64,000 nucleotides of DNA from Verrucomicrobiales bacterium (GTDB lineage Bacteria; Verrucomicrobiota; Verrucomicrobiia; Limisphaerales; JAYPXF01): contig PBAL01000010.1 in NCBI GenBank assembly GCA_002715965.1, positions 58,886 to 122,885 on the forward strand, given 5' to 3'. The notes beneath the pieces are model-generated. The model saw only the letters and a list, made by a program, of their open reading frames with translations, was not told where the DNA came from and did no database searches. Made by a program: the position numbers and the translations under genes. Below, in pieces: positions 1 to 7,643 of the stretch (the first letter of the stretch is position 1; each line of letters begins with the position of its first letter).

Positions 1-242
1 GAGAGGGAACTGGACATGATTTCGCGGTAGATCGCGCGCATGGCGGAGTCGCGAATGGGGCCTTCGTTCGTATCGCAGATACGCTTGAGCACGGATTGTT
101 CGCGATGCGGAGCGTAGATTTCCTGTCCGTGTTGGAGCTTGTATTCGCCAATCGCGCACGCGTGCTTGGTGCGCTCGTTCAGCAGCTTGATGATCTGCTT
201 GTCGAGTTTGTCGATGGCGTCACGATGTTCGGCGAGTGACAT
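1..242 (-). CDS. pheA: Chorismate mutase domain of prephenate dehydratase (P-protein), 5' part only
   Basis: The minus strand opens with ATG at 242 and stays open to the window edge, giving about 80 residues. The N-terminus has the AroQ chorismate mutase pattern: LDKQIIKLLNER, then IGEYKLQHG, then YAPHREQSVLKRI and AIYREIMSSSL. The Arg and Lys residues at the AroQ active-site positions are present. In this family the mutase turns chorismate into prephenate, and a downstream prephenate dehydratase plus ACT domain (outside the window) gives phenylpyruvate for phenylalanine synthesis. A stand-alone AroQ mutase cannot be excluded because the C-terminal part is missing. A DAHP synthase of the same pathway lies at 24.9 kb, not linked in an operon. 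Confidence 0.85.
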   Translation of the reverse strand, partial: MSLAEHRDAIDKLDKQIIKLLNERTKHACAIGEYKLQHGQEIYAPHREQSVLKRICDTNEGPIRDSAMRAIYREIMSSSL

Positions 243-257
243 TGGAGAGATTCTTCC

Positions 258-445
258 GGTCTGTGGGCTGAAAGTTCAAGGACAGGGTTGGGGAAGCTTC
301 AAGCCTCAAGCTCCAGACGACTGCCTGCGTTGTGGAGCGGCCTCCCGCCGGTTCACCTGCCGGACCGAAGGTCTCCCCAACCCTACTTGGACCTTGAATT
401 TTGAAGCTTACTTGAAGCTTCGGTGTTGGAGCTTGGAGTTTTAAG
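258..445. repeat. Imperfect inverted repeat rich in AAGCTT/TCCAAG motifs, between pheA and the GYF gene
   Basis: This fills most of the 331-base gap 243-573. The segment around 274-294 (TTCAAGGACAGGGTTGGGGA) reappears inverted around 374-399 as TTCAAGGTCCAAGTAGGGTTGGGGA with a small insertion. Clusters of AAGCTTCAAG, TCAAGCTCCA and their complements surround it. The same vocabulary occurs at 38.2-38.34 kb. No conserved protein is encoded here; the short open frames over it are translations of the repeat. Confidence 0.5.
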
Positions 446-490
446 TTCACATCGCCTCAACTATTGTGGAGATCTGCAGTCGCAAATACT

Positions 491-510
491 GACGGGTCGC
501 GAGACCCGTC
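491..510. repeat. Perfect short hairpin
   Basis: An 8-bp stem GACGGGTC/GACCCGTC surrounds a 4-base loop. It lies upstream of the GYF gene and has no T-run, so it is not a clear terminator. The motif ACGGGTCTCG on the complement recurs near 21.1 kb, which suggests a dispersed element. Confidence 0.5.
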
Positions 511-573
511 CACAACCTGGATGACCTCCCGCTCTTGCATTTGCCCCCCGAACCCACACACTTCGCAGACTCC

Positions 574-1359
574 ATGAAGTGGTTCTACGCCATTGGTGAT
601 GAAAAGAAGGGACCGGTTGATGAAGCCGGTTTCCAGGAATTGATCGATGAGGGGGTGGTGAAGGAACAGACGCTGGTCTGGCACAAGGGCTTGCCCGACT
701 GGCTCCCGTATTCCGAGGCGAAGAACTTTTCCGTGCCCAAGCCCGCTCCGATCGTGCCCGCAATCCCCACCAAGGAATCTTGCACCACCTGTGGGAAACC
801 GCTCGATCCTTCCGCTCTCGTTTCCCTTGATGGCAGACGGATCTGTCCAAGCTGTCACCAGGCCGAGTTCCACGGCGTGCAGGATGGATCGATTGACATG
901 GAGGCCATGGAGACGATTCGACGCGAGCATCTGAGCCGCGAAGTGTCGCTCAAATCACTGGGCTGGGTGCTGATTGCGTTCGGGATCTTCTTTGCCTTGG
1001 GCGTGCTGGACAATCTCGGGAAAGGTCAGACAGGTGGCGCGATTGCGTTGACGCTGCTTTCTGCCGGTTCGATCTACTCAGGGATGCGCCTGCGCTGGCT
1101 GGATCGCCGGGCAATGATTCCCATCGGCATCATGTGTGGCATTTTTGCCCTGGGCGTACCGGTGGGAACCATCATTGCGGCATGGATTGCCTACATGGTC
1201 TTTTCAAAGAAGAGCCGCTTCGTTCTCTCCAAGGAATGCGCGGGCATTCGCGTGATCACACCGCATGTGAAATACGAGACGGGTCCAATCTACAAAGTAG
1301 CGATGGTGCTGGTGATCCTGTTCGGCACCGGGCTCCTCCTCGCCGCGTTGAGCGGATAA
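574..1359 (+). CDS. GYF-domain, zinc-ribbon membrane protein
   Basis: A 261-residue protein. Residues 1-45 form a GYF_2-type domain (DUF4339): WFYAIGDEKKGPVDEAGF followed by LVWHKGLPDW. Two CxxC pairs follow (Cys70/73 and Cys91/94, CTTCG and CPSC), forming a small zinc ribbon. The second half has about four hydrophobic segments. The start is taken at MKWFYAIGD because GYF_2 proteins begin directly with this motif; the open frame extends 13 codons upstream without support. GYF_2 domains are thought to bind proline-rich peptides, probably at the cytoplasmic face. Substrate and partner are unknown. It is convergent with lemA across a shared terminator. Confidence 0.8.
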   Translation: MKWFYAIGDEKKGPVDEAGFQELIDEGVVKEQTLVWHKGLPDWLPYSEAKNFSVPKPAPIVPAIPTKESCTTCGKPLDPSALVSLDGRRICPSCHQAEFHGVQDGSIDMEAMETIRREHLSREVSLKSLGWVLIAFGIFFALGVLDNLGKGQTGGAIALTLLSAGSIYSGMRLRWLDRRAMIPIGIMCGIFALGVPVGTIIAAWIAYMVFSKKSRFVLSKECAGIRVITPHVKYETGPIYKVAMVLVILFGTGLLLAALSG

Positions 1360-1384
1360 AAAAAGCCCGGCCTTCCGGCCGGGC
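1358..1384 (-). terminator. Intrinsic terminator of lemA
   Basis: An 8-bp GC stem, GCCCGGCC/GGCCGGGC (1365-1372 and 1377-1384), has a TTCC loop. On the minus strand it is followed by a run of seven Ts (A-run 1358-1364). It sits 22 bases past the lemA stop and abuts the end of the convergent GYF gene, so it may also slow transcription from the other side. Confidence 0.85.
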
Positions 1385-1405
1385 GTTGCGCAAAGTTTCT
1401 TCCGA

Positions 1406-2008
1406 TCAGAACTGCACTTTGGGAGCTTCGCGCTCCTGCTGGTTCGTGATCTCGAACAAGGTGGCTTCCTTGAAGTTGAACATGCCGGCGATGATGTTGG
1501 TCGGGAAGGATTCGCGCCGCGTGTTGTAGACCATCACCGAGTCGTTGTAACCCTGACGGGCAAAGGCGACCTTGTTTTCCGTAGACGTCAATTCCTCGGT
1601 CAGCTGCATCATGTTCTGGTTTGCCTTCAGGTCCGGGTAATTCTCAGTGAGCATCATCAGGCGGCCGAGCACTCCGCCGAGTTGTCCTTCCGCTTTGTTG
1701 AGCGCGGCCATGGCAGCCGGATCGGACGGGTCGGCGTTCACGTTGATGGAACACTTCTGGGCTTCAGCCCGGGCGGAGATCACGGCATCGAGCGTCTCGC
1801 GCTCATGTTTCATGTAGCCCTTGGCGGTTTCGACGAGATTCGGGATCAAATCGTAGCGGCGCTTCAGCTGCACATCGATCTGCGCAAAGGCGTTCTTGAA
1901 GCGGTTGCGGAGCACGACCAGCCCGTTGAACGCAGACATGATCCAGAATCCAATGATGAGGACGAATCCCGCGAGAACTCCAAGGCCAATGAGAATAGGT
2001 GTTGTCAT
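1406..2008 (-). CDS. lemA: LemA family protein
   Basis: A 200-residue protein of normal family length. It has one N-terminal membrane anchor (about residues 5-25), then a helical domain with the LemA hallmarks: DVQLKRRYDLIPNLVETAKGY, the central YPDLKANQNMMQL, and LTSTENKVAFARQGYNDSV. LemA proteins are anchored in the cytoplasmic membrane with the helical bundle exposed. Their molecular role is poorly defined, although they often neighbour TPM-domain or M48 protease genes. No such partner is next to it here. It is transcribed alone and ends at a strong terminator. Confidence 0.93.
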   Translation of the reverse strand: MTTPILIGLGVLAGFVLIIGFWIMSAFNGLVVLRNRFKNAFAQIDVQLKRRYDLIPNLVETAKGYMKHERETLDAVISARAEAQKCSINVNADPSDPAAMAALNKAEGQLGGVLGRLMMLTENYPDLKANQNMMQLTEELTSTENKVAFARQGYNDSVMVYNTRRESFPTNIIAGMFNFKEATLFEITNQQEREAPKVQF

Positions 2009-2210
2009 GATATGGAATAGTTTGCTGGCTCGAATCGTAGCCTAGGAAAAGCCCCCGTCATTTACAAAGAAAAGTTCGAATTGGAGTGCGCGCCGATTGC
2101 AAGCCAGCAACACCAGTCAATCTCATCCAAGACGAATCCGCGTCAGACAAAAACTCGGTTTCAGACAACACGATGGGTTGACTCGCTCGTCTCGCGCGAA
2201 AGAATTCAAC

Positions 2211-3305
2211 GTGCCTCGCGTCATCTTTCATCTGGACATGGATGCGTTCTACGCCTCGGTGGAGCAGCGCGACAATCCGGACCTGAGCGGACGCCCGGTC
2301 GTCGTGGGCGCACCACCGACGAGGCGCGGAGTCGTGTGCGCGGCGAGTTATGAGGCGCGGCGTTTCGGGGTGCATTCCGCGATGCCCAGTGTGACTGCGG
2401 GTCGTCTTTGTCCGGACGCGGTTTTTGTTCGCCCGGAATTCTCGCGGTATCGAGAGGAGTCAAAGCAGATCATGGCGATGGTTGAAGAGATCGGCGCTGA
2501 GATTGAGCAGGTGTCCATAGATGAAGCCTACCTCGATCTTTCTTCCGAATTCAGCACTGCGAGCGATACGGATGAGGCGCTTTTCGCGGCTGTGCCAGTC
2601 GCAAAGAAGTTGAAGAAGCGGATTCACACAGAACGCAATCTCACGACGAGCATCGGCATCGCGGGGAACAAACTGCTGGCCAAGATTGGAAGCGATTTCA
2701 ACAAGCCGAATGGACTGACGCTGATTCCGGAGCGAGACAAGGTTCAATTCCTGCGTCCCTTGCCGGTTCGGAAGATGCATGGGGTAGGTCGCGTGACGGA
2801 GCAGACACTGATCACCGCGGGCCTGAATACACTGGCTGACATTCAGGACTACCCGGGCGATCTCAAACACCTCCTGGGCAGATTTGGACCCGCACTCAAG
2901 CGCTCCGCGTTGGGAGAGGATACCCGCAGCGTAGGTGGCCATGAAGGCGTCAAGAGCATCAGCAGCGAAAACACCTTTTACGAGGACACGGATGACCGGC
3001 CCACCCTTCGCACCTGCCTCCGCGAACAGGCGGACGACATCGCGCGGAGATTGCAGCGCAAGCAACTTGGCGCCTACACCGTGCAGGTGAAGGTCCGGTA
3101 TTCCGACTTCACCACCTTGACGCGCCAGCTCTCGATTGAAGAACCGGTCACCGAATCAGACGATCTATATCGGCTGGGGGCGTATTTGTTGCGCAAAGAC
3201 AAGTTGGTGAACCGTCCCTTGCGATTGCTTGGACTAGGTGTTTCATCGCTGGGCGATCCGTATTTTCGCCAACTCGAGCTTCCTCTGGATGATCAGCGAA
3301 AGTAG
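2211..3305 (+). CDS. dinB: DNA polymerase IV (Y-family translesion polymerase)
   Basis: About 364 residues from the GTG at 2211, which puts VPRVIFHLDMDAFYASVEQ at the N-terminus as in other DinB proteins. A longer reading from 2097 adds 38 residues with no family match. Catalytic acids are visible in HLDMDAFYAS and in SIDEAYLDLS. The steric-gate and fingers region PVVVGAPPTRRGVVCAASYEA, the TSIGIAGNKLLAKIGSDFNKP block, the HhH segment and the little finger follow. The C-terminal RQLELPLDD resembles the beta-clamp binding peptide. The enzyme is an error-prone, damage-bypassing polymerase, usually SOS-controlled; no clear SOS box was recognised upstream. Confidence 0.95.
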   Translation: MPRVIFHLDMDAFYASVEQRDNPDLSGRPVVVGAPPTRRGVVCAASYEARRFGVHSAMPSVTAGRLCPDAVFVRPEFSRYREESKQIMAMVEEIGAEIEQVSIDEAYLDLSSEFSTASDTDEALFAAVPVAKKLKKRIHTERNLTTSIGIAGNKLLAKIGSDFNKPNGLTLIPERDKVQFLRPLPVRKMHGVGRVTEQTLITAGLNTLADIQDYPGDLKHLLGRFGPALKRSALGEDTRSVGGHEGVKSISSENTFYEDTDDRPTLRTCLREQADDIARRLQRKQLGAYTVQVKVRYSDFTTLTRQLSIEEPVTESDDLYRLGAYLLRKDKLVNRPLRLLGLGVSSLGDPYFRQLELPLDDQRK

Positions 3306-3322
3306 CCCCCGGTACACAAAGG

Positions 3323-3344
3323 GCGCCGGACACTCGCCCGGCGC
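3323..3344. terminator. Hairpin between the convergent dinB and Gfo/Idh genes
   Basis: A 7-bp stem GCGCCGG/CCGGCGC with an 8-base loop lies 18 bases after dinB. There is no T-run on either side, so it is at best a weak or factor-assisted bidirectional terminator. Confidence 0.4.
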
Positions 3345-3378
3345 TCCAAGTTGAATCGAATTCAACTTCGAATTCCAA

Positions 3379-4755
3379 TCAGGCAACCACCGGAGGCCCG
3401 AATCCGTCGCGGTAATCGCGCCGAACGATCGTGTTGTTCGCCTTCTTGTTGTTGGTGAACCGGTAATTCTTCGCATCCCAAAGCAACTGCTGGCCCGGGA
3501 AACGCGTGGCCTTGACGGCAAGCAAGGCTGGTTCGGTGATGCGCGAACCGATGGAGAACGGCGCCCAGAGCGGCTTCTCGTTTCCGAGGCAGCAATCGGC
3601 CCAGTCATGCCAGTGATTGCGGGGAGCGACTTCCGGCTTGGGCTCGTCCTTCACTTCCTTGCCCTTGCGGAATATCTTCATGCGACCACTCGGTTCAAGA
3701 AGGAGCGCGCCATCCGTGCAGATCACCAGAGTGCGGTTTGAGCCTTCCTTCAGCGCCGGCAACCCGAGCGCAGACCAAGACGGATTAATGCCGTTGTCGT
3801 TGTAATTCAGGATGAAGCGATCACGCGCGAACTGACCACCGCCCGGGTAGGTGATGGTGCTCATGTTGTAGGCCGAGTGACTGTCGTTGGACGCGCGGAT
3901 GGTGTTCGTCTGAACTGCCTGCGGATCCGGCATGTCATAGGCAAAGTAAAGCAGATCGAGCAGATGGCAGCCCCAGTCGGCGAGCTGGCCACCGCCGGTT
4001 TCCCAGTACGAACGCCAACGGCGCGGACAGATGTCATCGCTGTAGGGCATCGGCTTCTTGAGCGGACCGTTCCAGAGATCCCAGTTCAGGTTCTCCGGCA
4101 CCGGCTTGGCCGGGGGCAATTCGCGCCACGGGGCGTCAAAGTAATGCCCGCGAGAAACCGTGCCGGTCCAGACATGTGCCTCAACGGGCTTGCCAAGCTG
4201 GTTGCGCTTGAGCATTTCCACCGCCTGCATGCGGCCGGTGAAACACGCACGTTGATTGCCCATCTGTGTGTAAAGCTTTGGATGCGCCTTGATGGCGTCA
4301 CGAATGAGGCGCAACTCGTCGAGCTGATGCGTCAACGGCTTCTGGCCATAGATGTGTTTGTTCGCGGCATAGGCGGTCAGCATCATCGGCGCGTGATGCA
4401 GGTCGGGCGTATCGACGATCACCGCGTCGAACTCGTCCACGTGCTTGTCGAAGCCCTTGCGATAATCGGCAACCTTGAAGGCTTTCGGAAACTGCTTCCC
4501 GATATGATTCAGCGTCTTGGAATCGACATCGCACAGTCCGGTAAATTCGACCATGGGATGCTTCACCAAGTTGGAACGCTGCATTCCCCCAATCCCTCCA
4601 ACACCAACATGGTAGATGCGCAACTTGCTGTTCTTGTTGGCGAAGGCCCGCATCTTGAAAGACGGCATCGCGGTGACGGCACCAGCAGCCGCTGTGGTCG
4701 TGATGAAACCACGGCGCGTGATGGTGGATTTCGTTTTCGGGGAATCCGATTTCAT
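3379..4755 (-). CDS. Tat-exported Gfo/Idh/MocA family oxidoreductase
   Basis: 458 residues from MKSDSPKTKST. The N-terminus carries a twin-arginine signal (TITRRGFITTTAAAGAV), so export of the folded, cofactor-loaded enzyme is expected. A Rossmann motif (YHVGVGGIGGMQ) and the catalytic-lysine loop (IYGQKPLTH; Gln in place of the usual Glu) follow. The C-terminal half is the family's alpha/beta sheet domain, with WETGGGQLADWGCHLLDLL. Family members oxidise or reduce sugars and sugar derivatives with NAD(P). Tat-exported Verrucomicrobial and Planctomycetal members are common near DUF1080 genes, of which this window has three. The start upstream at 4797 is less likely because the Tat motif would lie further inside. 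Confidence 0.88.
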   Translation of the reverse strand: MKSDSPKTKSTITRRGFITTTAAAGAVTAMPSFKMRAFANKNSKLRIYHVGVGGIGGMQRSNLVKHPMVEFTGLCDVDSKTLNHIGKQFPKAFKVADYRKGFDKHVDEFDAVIVDTPDLHHAPMMLTAYAANKHIYGQKPLTHQLDELRLIRDAIKAHPKLYTQMGNQRACFTGRMQAVEMLKRNQLGKPVEAHVWTGTVSRGHYFDAPWRELPPAKPVPENLNWDLWNGPLKKPMPYSDDICPRRWRSYWETGGGQLADWGCHLLDLLYFAYDMPDPQAVQTNTIRASNDSHSAYNMSTITYPGGGQFARDRFILNYNDNGINPSWSALGLPALKEGSNRTLVICTDGALLLEPSGRMKIFRKGKEVKDEPKPEVAPRNHWHDWADCCLGNEKPLWAPFSIGSRITEPALLAVKATRFPGQQLLWDAKNYRFTNNKKANNTIVRRDYRDGFGPPVVA

Positions 4756-4808
4756 GGCTCGGGAATCTAGTGACTCGGTGGGAGATGAACAGTTCAAAAA
4801 CTGCGCAC

Positions 4809-5534
4809 TCAGGCGAAGGTCAGCAACAGGCCGGACACAAAGAGCATTCCCGCAATCAACCGGCGAAACAGGACTTCAGAGACACGGAAGTGTGCCCAGT
4901 GACCGGCCACAGTTCCGAGGAGGAACGCGGGCACAAGCTTGAGCGCCATGGAGAGGGATTCTTCTGTATAAAGGCCGTTGTAGAAGTGGGCTCCGACAGT
5001 CCAAAGCGACGCGAAGGTAAACACACCGATCAACGTTGCCCGCAGCGCGTTCTTCTCCGTGATCTGTTGTGAGAGGTAAAGCACGACAATGGGACCGCTC
5101 ATGCCCAGCGATCCACCGAACACACCGCCGGACAAGCCGAACACGAATCCCCATTTTGGAGGAATGTTCCATGGCGACGGATTCTTCGCCGTCCACACGA
5201 GGTAGAAGGAAAACAGAAACACCACCACGGCCAGGATGGATTTCAGAACGGAGTCTCCCACGGTGGCCAATACGTAGGCACCGCTCATGTTTCCGATGCT
5301 CAAGCCCGCCAGCAAACTGAGCGCGTGCTGCCATTCGATGTCCTTCCAGACGCTTTTGATCAGCAGAAAGCTGAGTCCGACTTCGAAAAGCAACTGCAAC
5401 GGAACGACGAAGCGGAGCGGATATATCAGCGCCAAGACGGGGATCGCGATGAGCCCCGCACCGAATCCCGTCAACGCGCGAACGAAGAACGCGATGACGA
5501 AGATAAAACTCGCGAGGAGAAGTTGCTGATCCAT
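4809..5534 (-). CDS. TauE/SafE (TSUP) family permease
   Basis: 241 residues, with 7-8 hydrophobic segments throughout. The N-terminal repeat contains FVRALTGFGAGLIAIPVLALI, and the second half contains GLSGGVFGGSLGMSGPIVVLYLS, the duplicated glycine-rich signature of the TSUP family. Members export or import sulfite, sulfoacetate or related organosulfur anions. The start is at MDQQLLLASF; the open frame upstream is translation of a dispersed repeat (see 5611-5745). It lies 53 bases upstream of the Gfo/Idh gene on the same strand and could be co-transcribed. Near two sulfatases a role in sulfite or sulfate handling is tempting, but this is inference only. Confidence 0.85.
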   Translation of the reverse strand: MDQQLLLASFIFVIAFFVRALTGFGAGLIAIPVLALIYPLRFVVPLQLLFEVGLSFLLIKSVWKDIEWQHALSLLAGLSIGNMSGAYVLATVGDSVLKSILAVVVFLFSFYLVWTAKNPSPWNIPPKWGFVFGLSGGVFGGSLGMSGPIVVLYLSQQITEKNALRATLIGVFTFASLWTVGAHFYNGLYTEESLSMALKLVPAFLLGTVAGHWAHFRVSEVLFRRLIAGMLFVSGLLLTFA

Positions 5535-5610
5535 GCCGTCGTCAGGCTGATCGCCGGAAGTGTTTGCGTGAATCCGCTGTGAAATGACGCCGGATCCGAA
5601 AACAACAATC

Positions 5611-5745
5611 TCCCCCCTCACCCTCAATCCCTCTCCCGCTGGGAGAGGGAAGTTGTGCTGCCCCATTGTTCATCAACGTCGCCACGCATTTGCGCGCTCT
5701 ACTTATACCCTCTCCCAGCGGCAGAGGGTTGGGTGAAGGAGAACG
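5611..5745. repeat. Inverted pair of dispersed CTCACCC/GGGAGAGGG repeats
   Basis: This fills the gap 5535-5842. One copy (5611-5650: TCACCCTCAATCCCTCTCCC, then GCTGGGAGAGGGA) and one inverted copy (5707-5745; its complement reads CGTTCTCCTTCACCCAACCC, then TCTGCCGCTGGGAGAGGG) are about 55 bases apart. Each copy is itself partly palindromic. A third copy lies at 39991-40031. Paired inverted copies resemble REP doublets. No protein-coding signal is seen. Confidence 0.7.
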
Positions 5746-5842
5746 CTTCAACCAAATCCTTGGCTCACTCTCTGACGATGCAGTCCAACAAACCATAACA
5801 GGAGATTCGGAGACTATTGCGAGCAGACCAAACACTCCTAAA

Positions 5843-7336
5843 TCACTGCTCCTTCACCACCGTGGCCTTCCACGGGCGCGGCTTGGGCTTGCGATAGTCG
5901 GGATGATCCGGCGGGGCGTGATGACGGCGGGCCTTCGAACGTCCGCCGTTCCAGACATCGTATTGCGGATCGGCGTAAGTATCGAAGAACGAATAGAGCT
6001 TCTTGGCCATCACGCTCTGTTGGTCGGCATACGCTGCCTGGCCAAAGAGATTGAAGCGTTCATGCGGATCAATGCGCATGTCGTAAAGTTCACCCGGCCC
6101 TTCCGGTGAACGTCGCTCGACATATTTCCAATCCTCGGTGCGAACCGAACGGCAGCTTTCCATTTCGTAAAACATTTTCGTTTCCCAGGGAATGTCTTGT
6201 CCGCGAAGGATCGGCGCGAAATTGCGGCCCGGCAGTTCGGGTTTCTTCGGGGTGCGATGCTGCAGACCGAGGTAATCGAGCACGCTCGGAAGAAAATCAT
6301 AATTGCTCACCATCGCATCGCTCTTGCCCGGTTTGATGCCGGCCTTGTGCCAGAACAGCATCGGCACCTGCATCATCATGTCATGCGCTGCCATTGGCTT
6401 GGTGTGATCGCCCATGCCGAAGAAGCCGTTGTGACCGCCCATCCAGCCCTGGTCACCGGCGAAGATCACCAGCGTGTTTTCATCAAGTCCGTGCTTCTTC
6501 AACGTTTCGAAAATCGCGCCCACACCATCATCGACACCACTGACTTCGGCTGCAACGCGACGAATGCTCACCAGGTTGTTGTGATAATCGAGGTTCGAGT
6601 ATTGCCACGGATGTTGGGTATCCCGCGGGAAGGATGGCAGGTATTTGTCCGCATAGTATTCGGCCCAGCGATTCTTTGCGGGGCGCAACAACAGGCGGCT
6701 CAGGCAGTAGGGACCGTTATACGCAAGATAGAGAAAAAACGGTTTGTCCCCGTCCTTGACCTTTTCAATGAAATCGATTCCCCGCTCCGTCCAGAGGTCG
6801 GTCATGTACTTCGGCGATTTCTTCAGCACTTCCCCGTCAAGGATCACCGGATCGTTGTACATGCTGCCCGTGCCACCCCGCGGCATCGTCGCCCAATAAC
6901 TGAATCCATCCTGCGGGGTCAGGTTGGCTCCGAGATGCCACTTGCCACTCAAGCCACAGACGTAACCCTCCGAGTGCAGGATTCGCGGAAGCGTATCGAA
7001 TTCCTTCAGCGTGTAATACGCCTGCGGACCCATCATGTATTTCCCGTCCAGAAAGGAATGCAGGCCATGCTGTGAAGGAATCAGTCCGGTGAAATAAGTC
7101 GCGCGCGTCGGCGAACAAACCGGATTGCTCGCCATCGCCCGCATGAACTGCATTCCCTCGGATGCCATGCGATCGAGGTTTGGAGTCTTGATGTCCTTGT
7201 TCCCGTAGCAACCGAGCGTCCACGCGCCATGGTTGTCCGTGAGAATGAAAATGACGTTCGGCTTCTTCGCGGCAAACAGCAGACCGGGAAGCAGGATTGC
7301 CGAGAGAATCGCAACACGCATGGACAGAAAGTTCAT
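5843..7336 (-). CDS. Secreted sulfatase, CSPTR type
   Basis: 497 residues. An N-terminal signal peptide (VAILSAILLPGLLFAA) is followed directly by the sulfatase core PNVIFILTDNHG. The formylglycine site is Cys74 in NPVCSPTRATYFTGL, which fits the C-x-P-x-R rule for the sulfatase-maturating enzyme. The second metal and substrate region is present (FAGDQGWMGGHNGFFGMGDHTKP). It should hydrolyse sulfate esters on a carbohydrate or aryl substrate after export. The metal site reads TDN rather than TDD, as in some subfamilies. A second, differently built sulfatase lies at 62.2 kb. No maturase is in the window. Met1 or Met6 could start translation; neither has a good ribosome-binding site. Confidence 0.92.
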   Translation of the reverse strand: MNFLSMRVAILSAILLPGLLFAAKKPNVIFILTDNHGAWTLGCYGNKDIKTPNLDRMASEGMQFMRAMASNPVCSPTRATYFTGLIPSQHGLHSFLDGKYMMGPQAYYTLKEFDTLPRILHSEGYVCGLSGKWHLGANLTPQDGFSYWATMPRGGTGSMYNDPVILDGEVLKKSPKYMTDLWTERGIDFIEKVKDGDKPFFLYLAYNGPYCLSRLLLRPAKNRWAEYYADKYLPSFPRDTQHPWQYSNLDYHNNLVSIRRVAAEVSGVDDGVGAIFETLKKHGLDENTLVIFAGDQGWMGGHNGFFGMGDHTKPMAAHDMMMQVPMLFWHKAGIKPGKSDAMVSNYDFLPSVLDYLGLQHRTPKKPELPGRNFAPILRGQDIPWETKMFYEMESCRSVRTEDWKYVERRSPEGPGELYDMRIDPHERFNLFGQAAYADQQSVMAKKLYSFFDTYADPQYDVWNGGRSKARRHHAPPDHPDYRKPKPRPWKATVVKEQ

Positions 7337-7409
7337 GCCGAAGGTGTAGCGTCGGCAATTGGCGAAGGGAAGTTGGGAATTGGTGAATTAGAGTGAGCGC
7401 CAATAGTGT

Positions 7410-7532
7410 TTACGTGTACCTGGAGCGGAGATATGACCAGAAGTTGTGGATGCCTTTGAGGGTGTTGTCAGCTGCCGCTGCGTTGAAACAGAAGGCGAGA
7501 GTTAAGGCTGCAACTACGGATGTAATCTTCAC
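7410..7532 (-). CDS. Possible 40-residue secreted peptide or gene remnant
   Basis: From a GTG at 7532 the frame reads a convincing signal peptide (VKITSVVAALTLAFCFNAAA, then A-D), with only about 19 residues after the predicted cleavage site, NTLKGIHNFWSYLRSRYT. The frame stays open 21 codons further upstream without a plausible start. It lies between a sulfatase and a kinase in a 307-base gap that has nothing else in it. It may be the head of a secreted protein truncated by deletion, or a chance frame. Confidence 0.3.
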   Translation of the reverse strand: MKITSVVAALTLAFCFNAAAADNTLKGIHNFWSYLRSRYT

Positions 7533-7643
7533 TGCTTGGTGGAGTCCACGGTCAATTGCGTGAGGAAAGTTGCCAGTTTTGAAATCGCACGCCACCCGAT
7601 CATAAAGAGCTGCTGATGAAGGTGGCCGACTGCTTTGGGTCTT

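Noticed and set aside
3877..4770. A 297-codon plus-strand frame opposite the Gfo/Idh gene
   Set aside because: It is antisense to a protein with Tat and Rossmann motifs and has no independent support.
5535..5666. N-terminal extension of the TauE-type permease (NFPLPAGEGLRVRGE...)
   Set aside because: It is the translation of the dispersed CTCACCC/GGGAGAGGG repeat; the family N-terminus begins at MDQQLLLASF.
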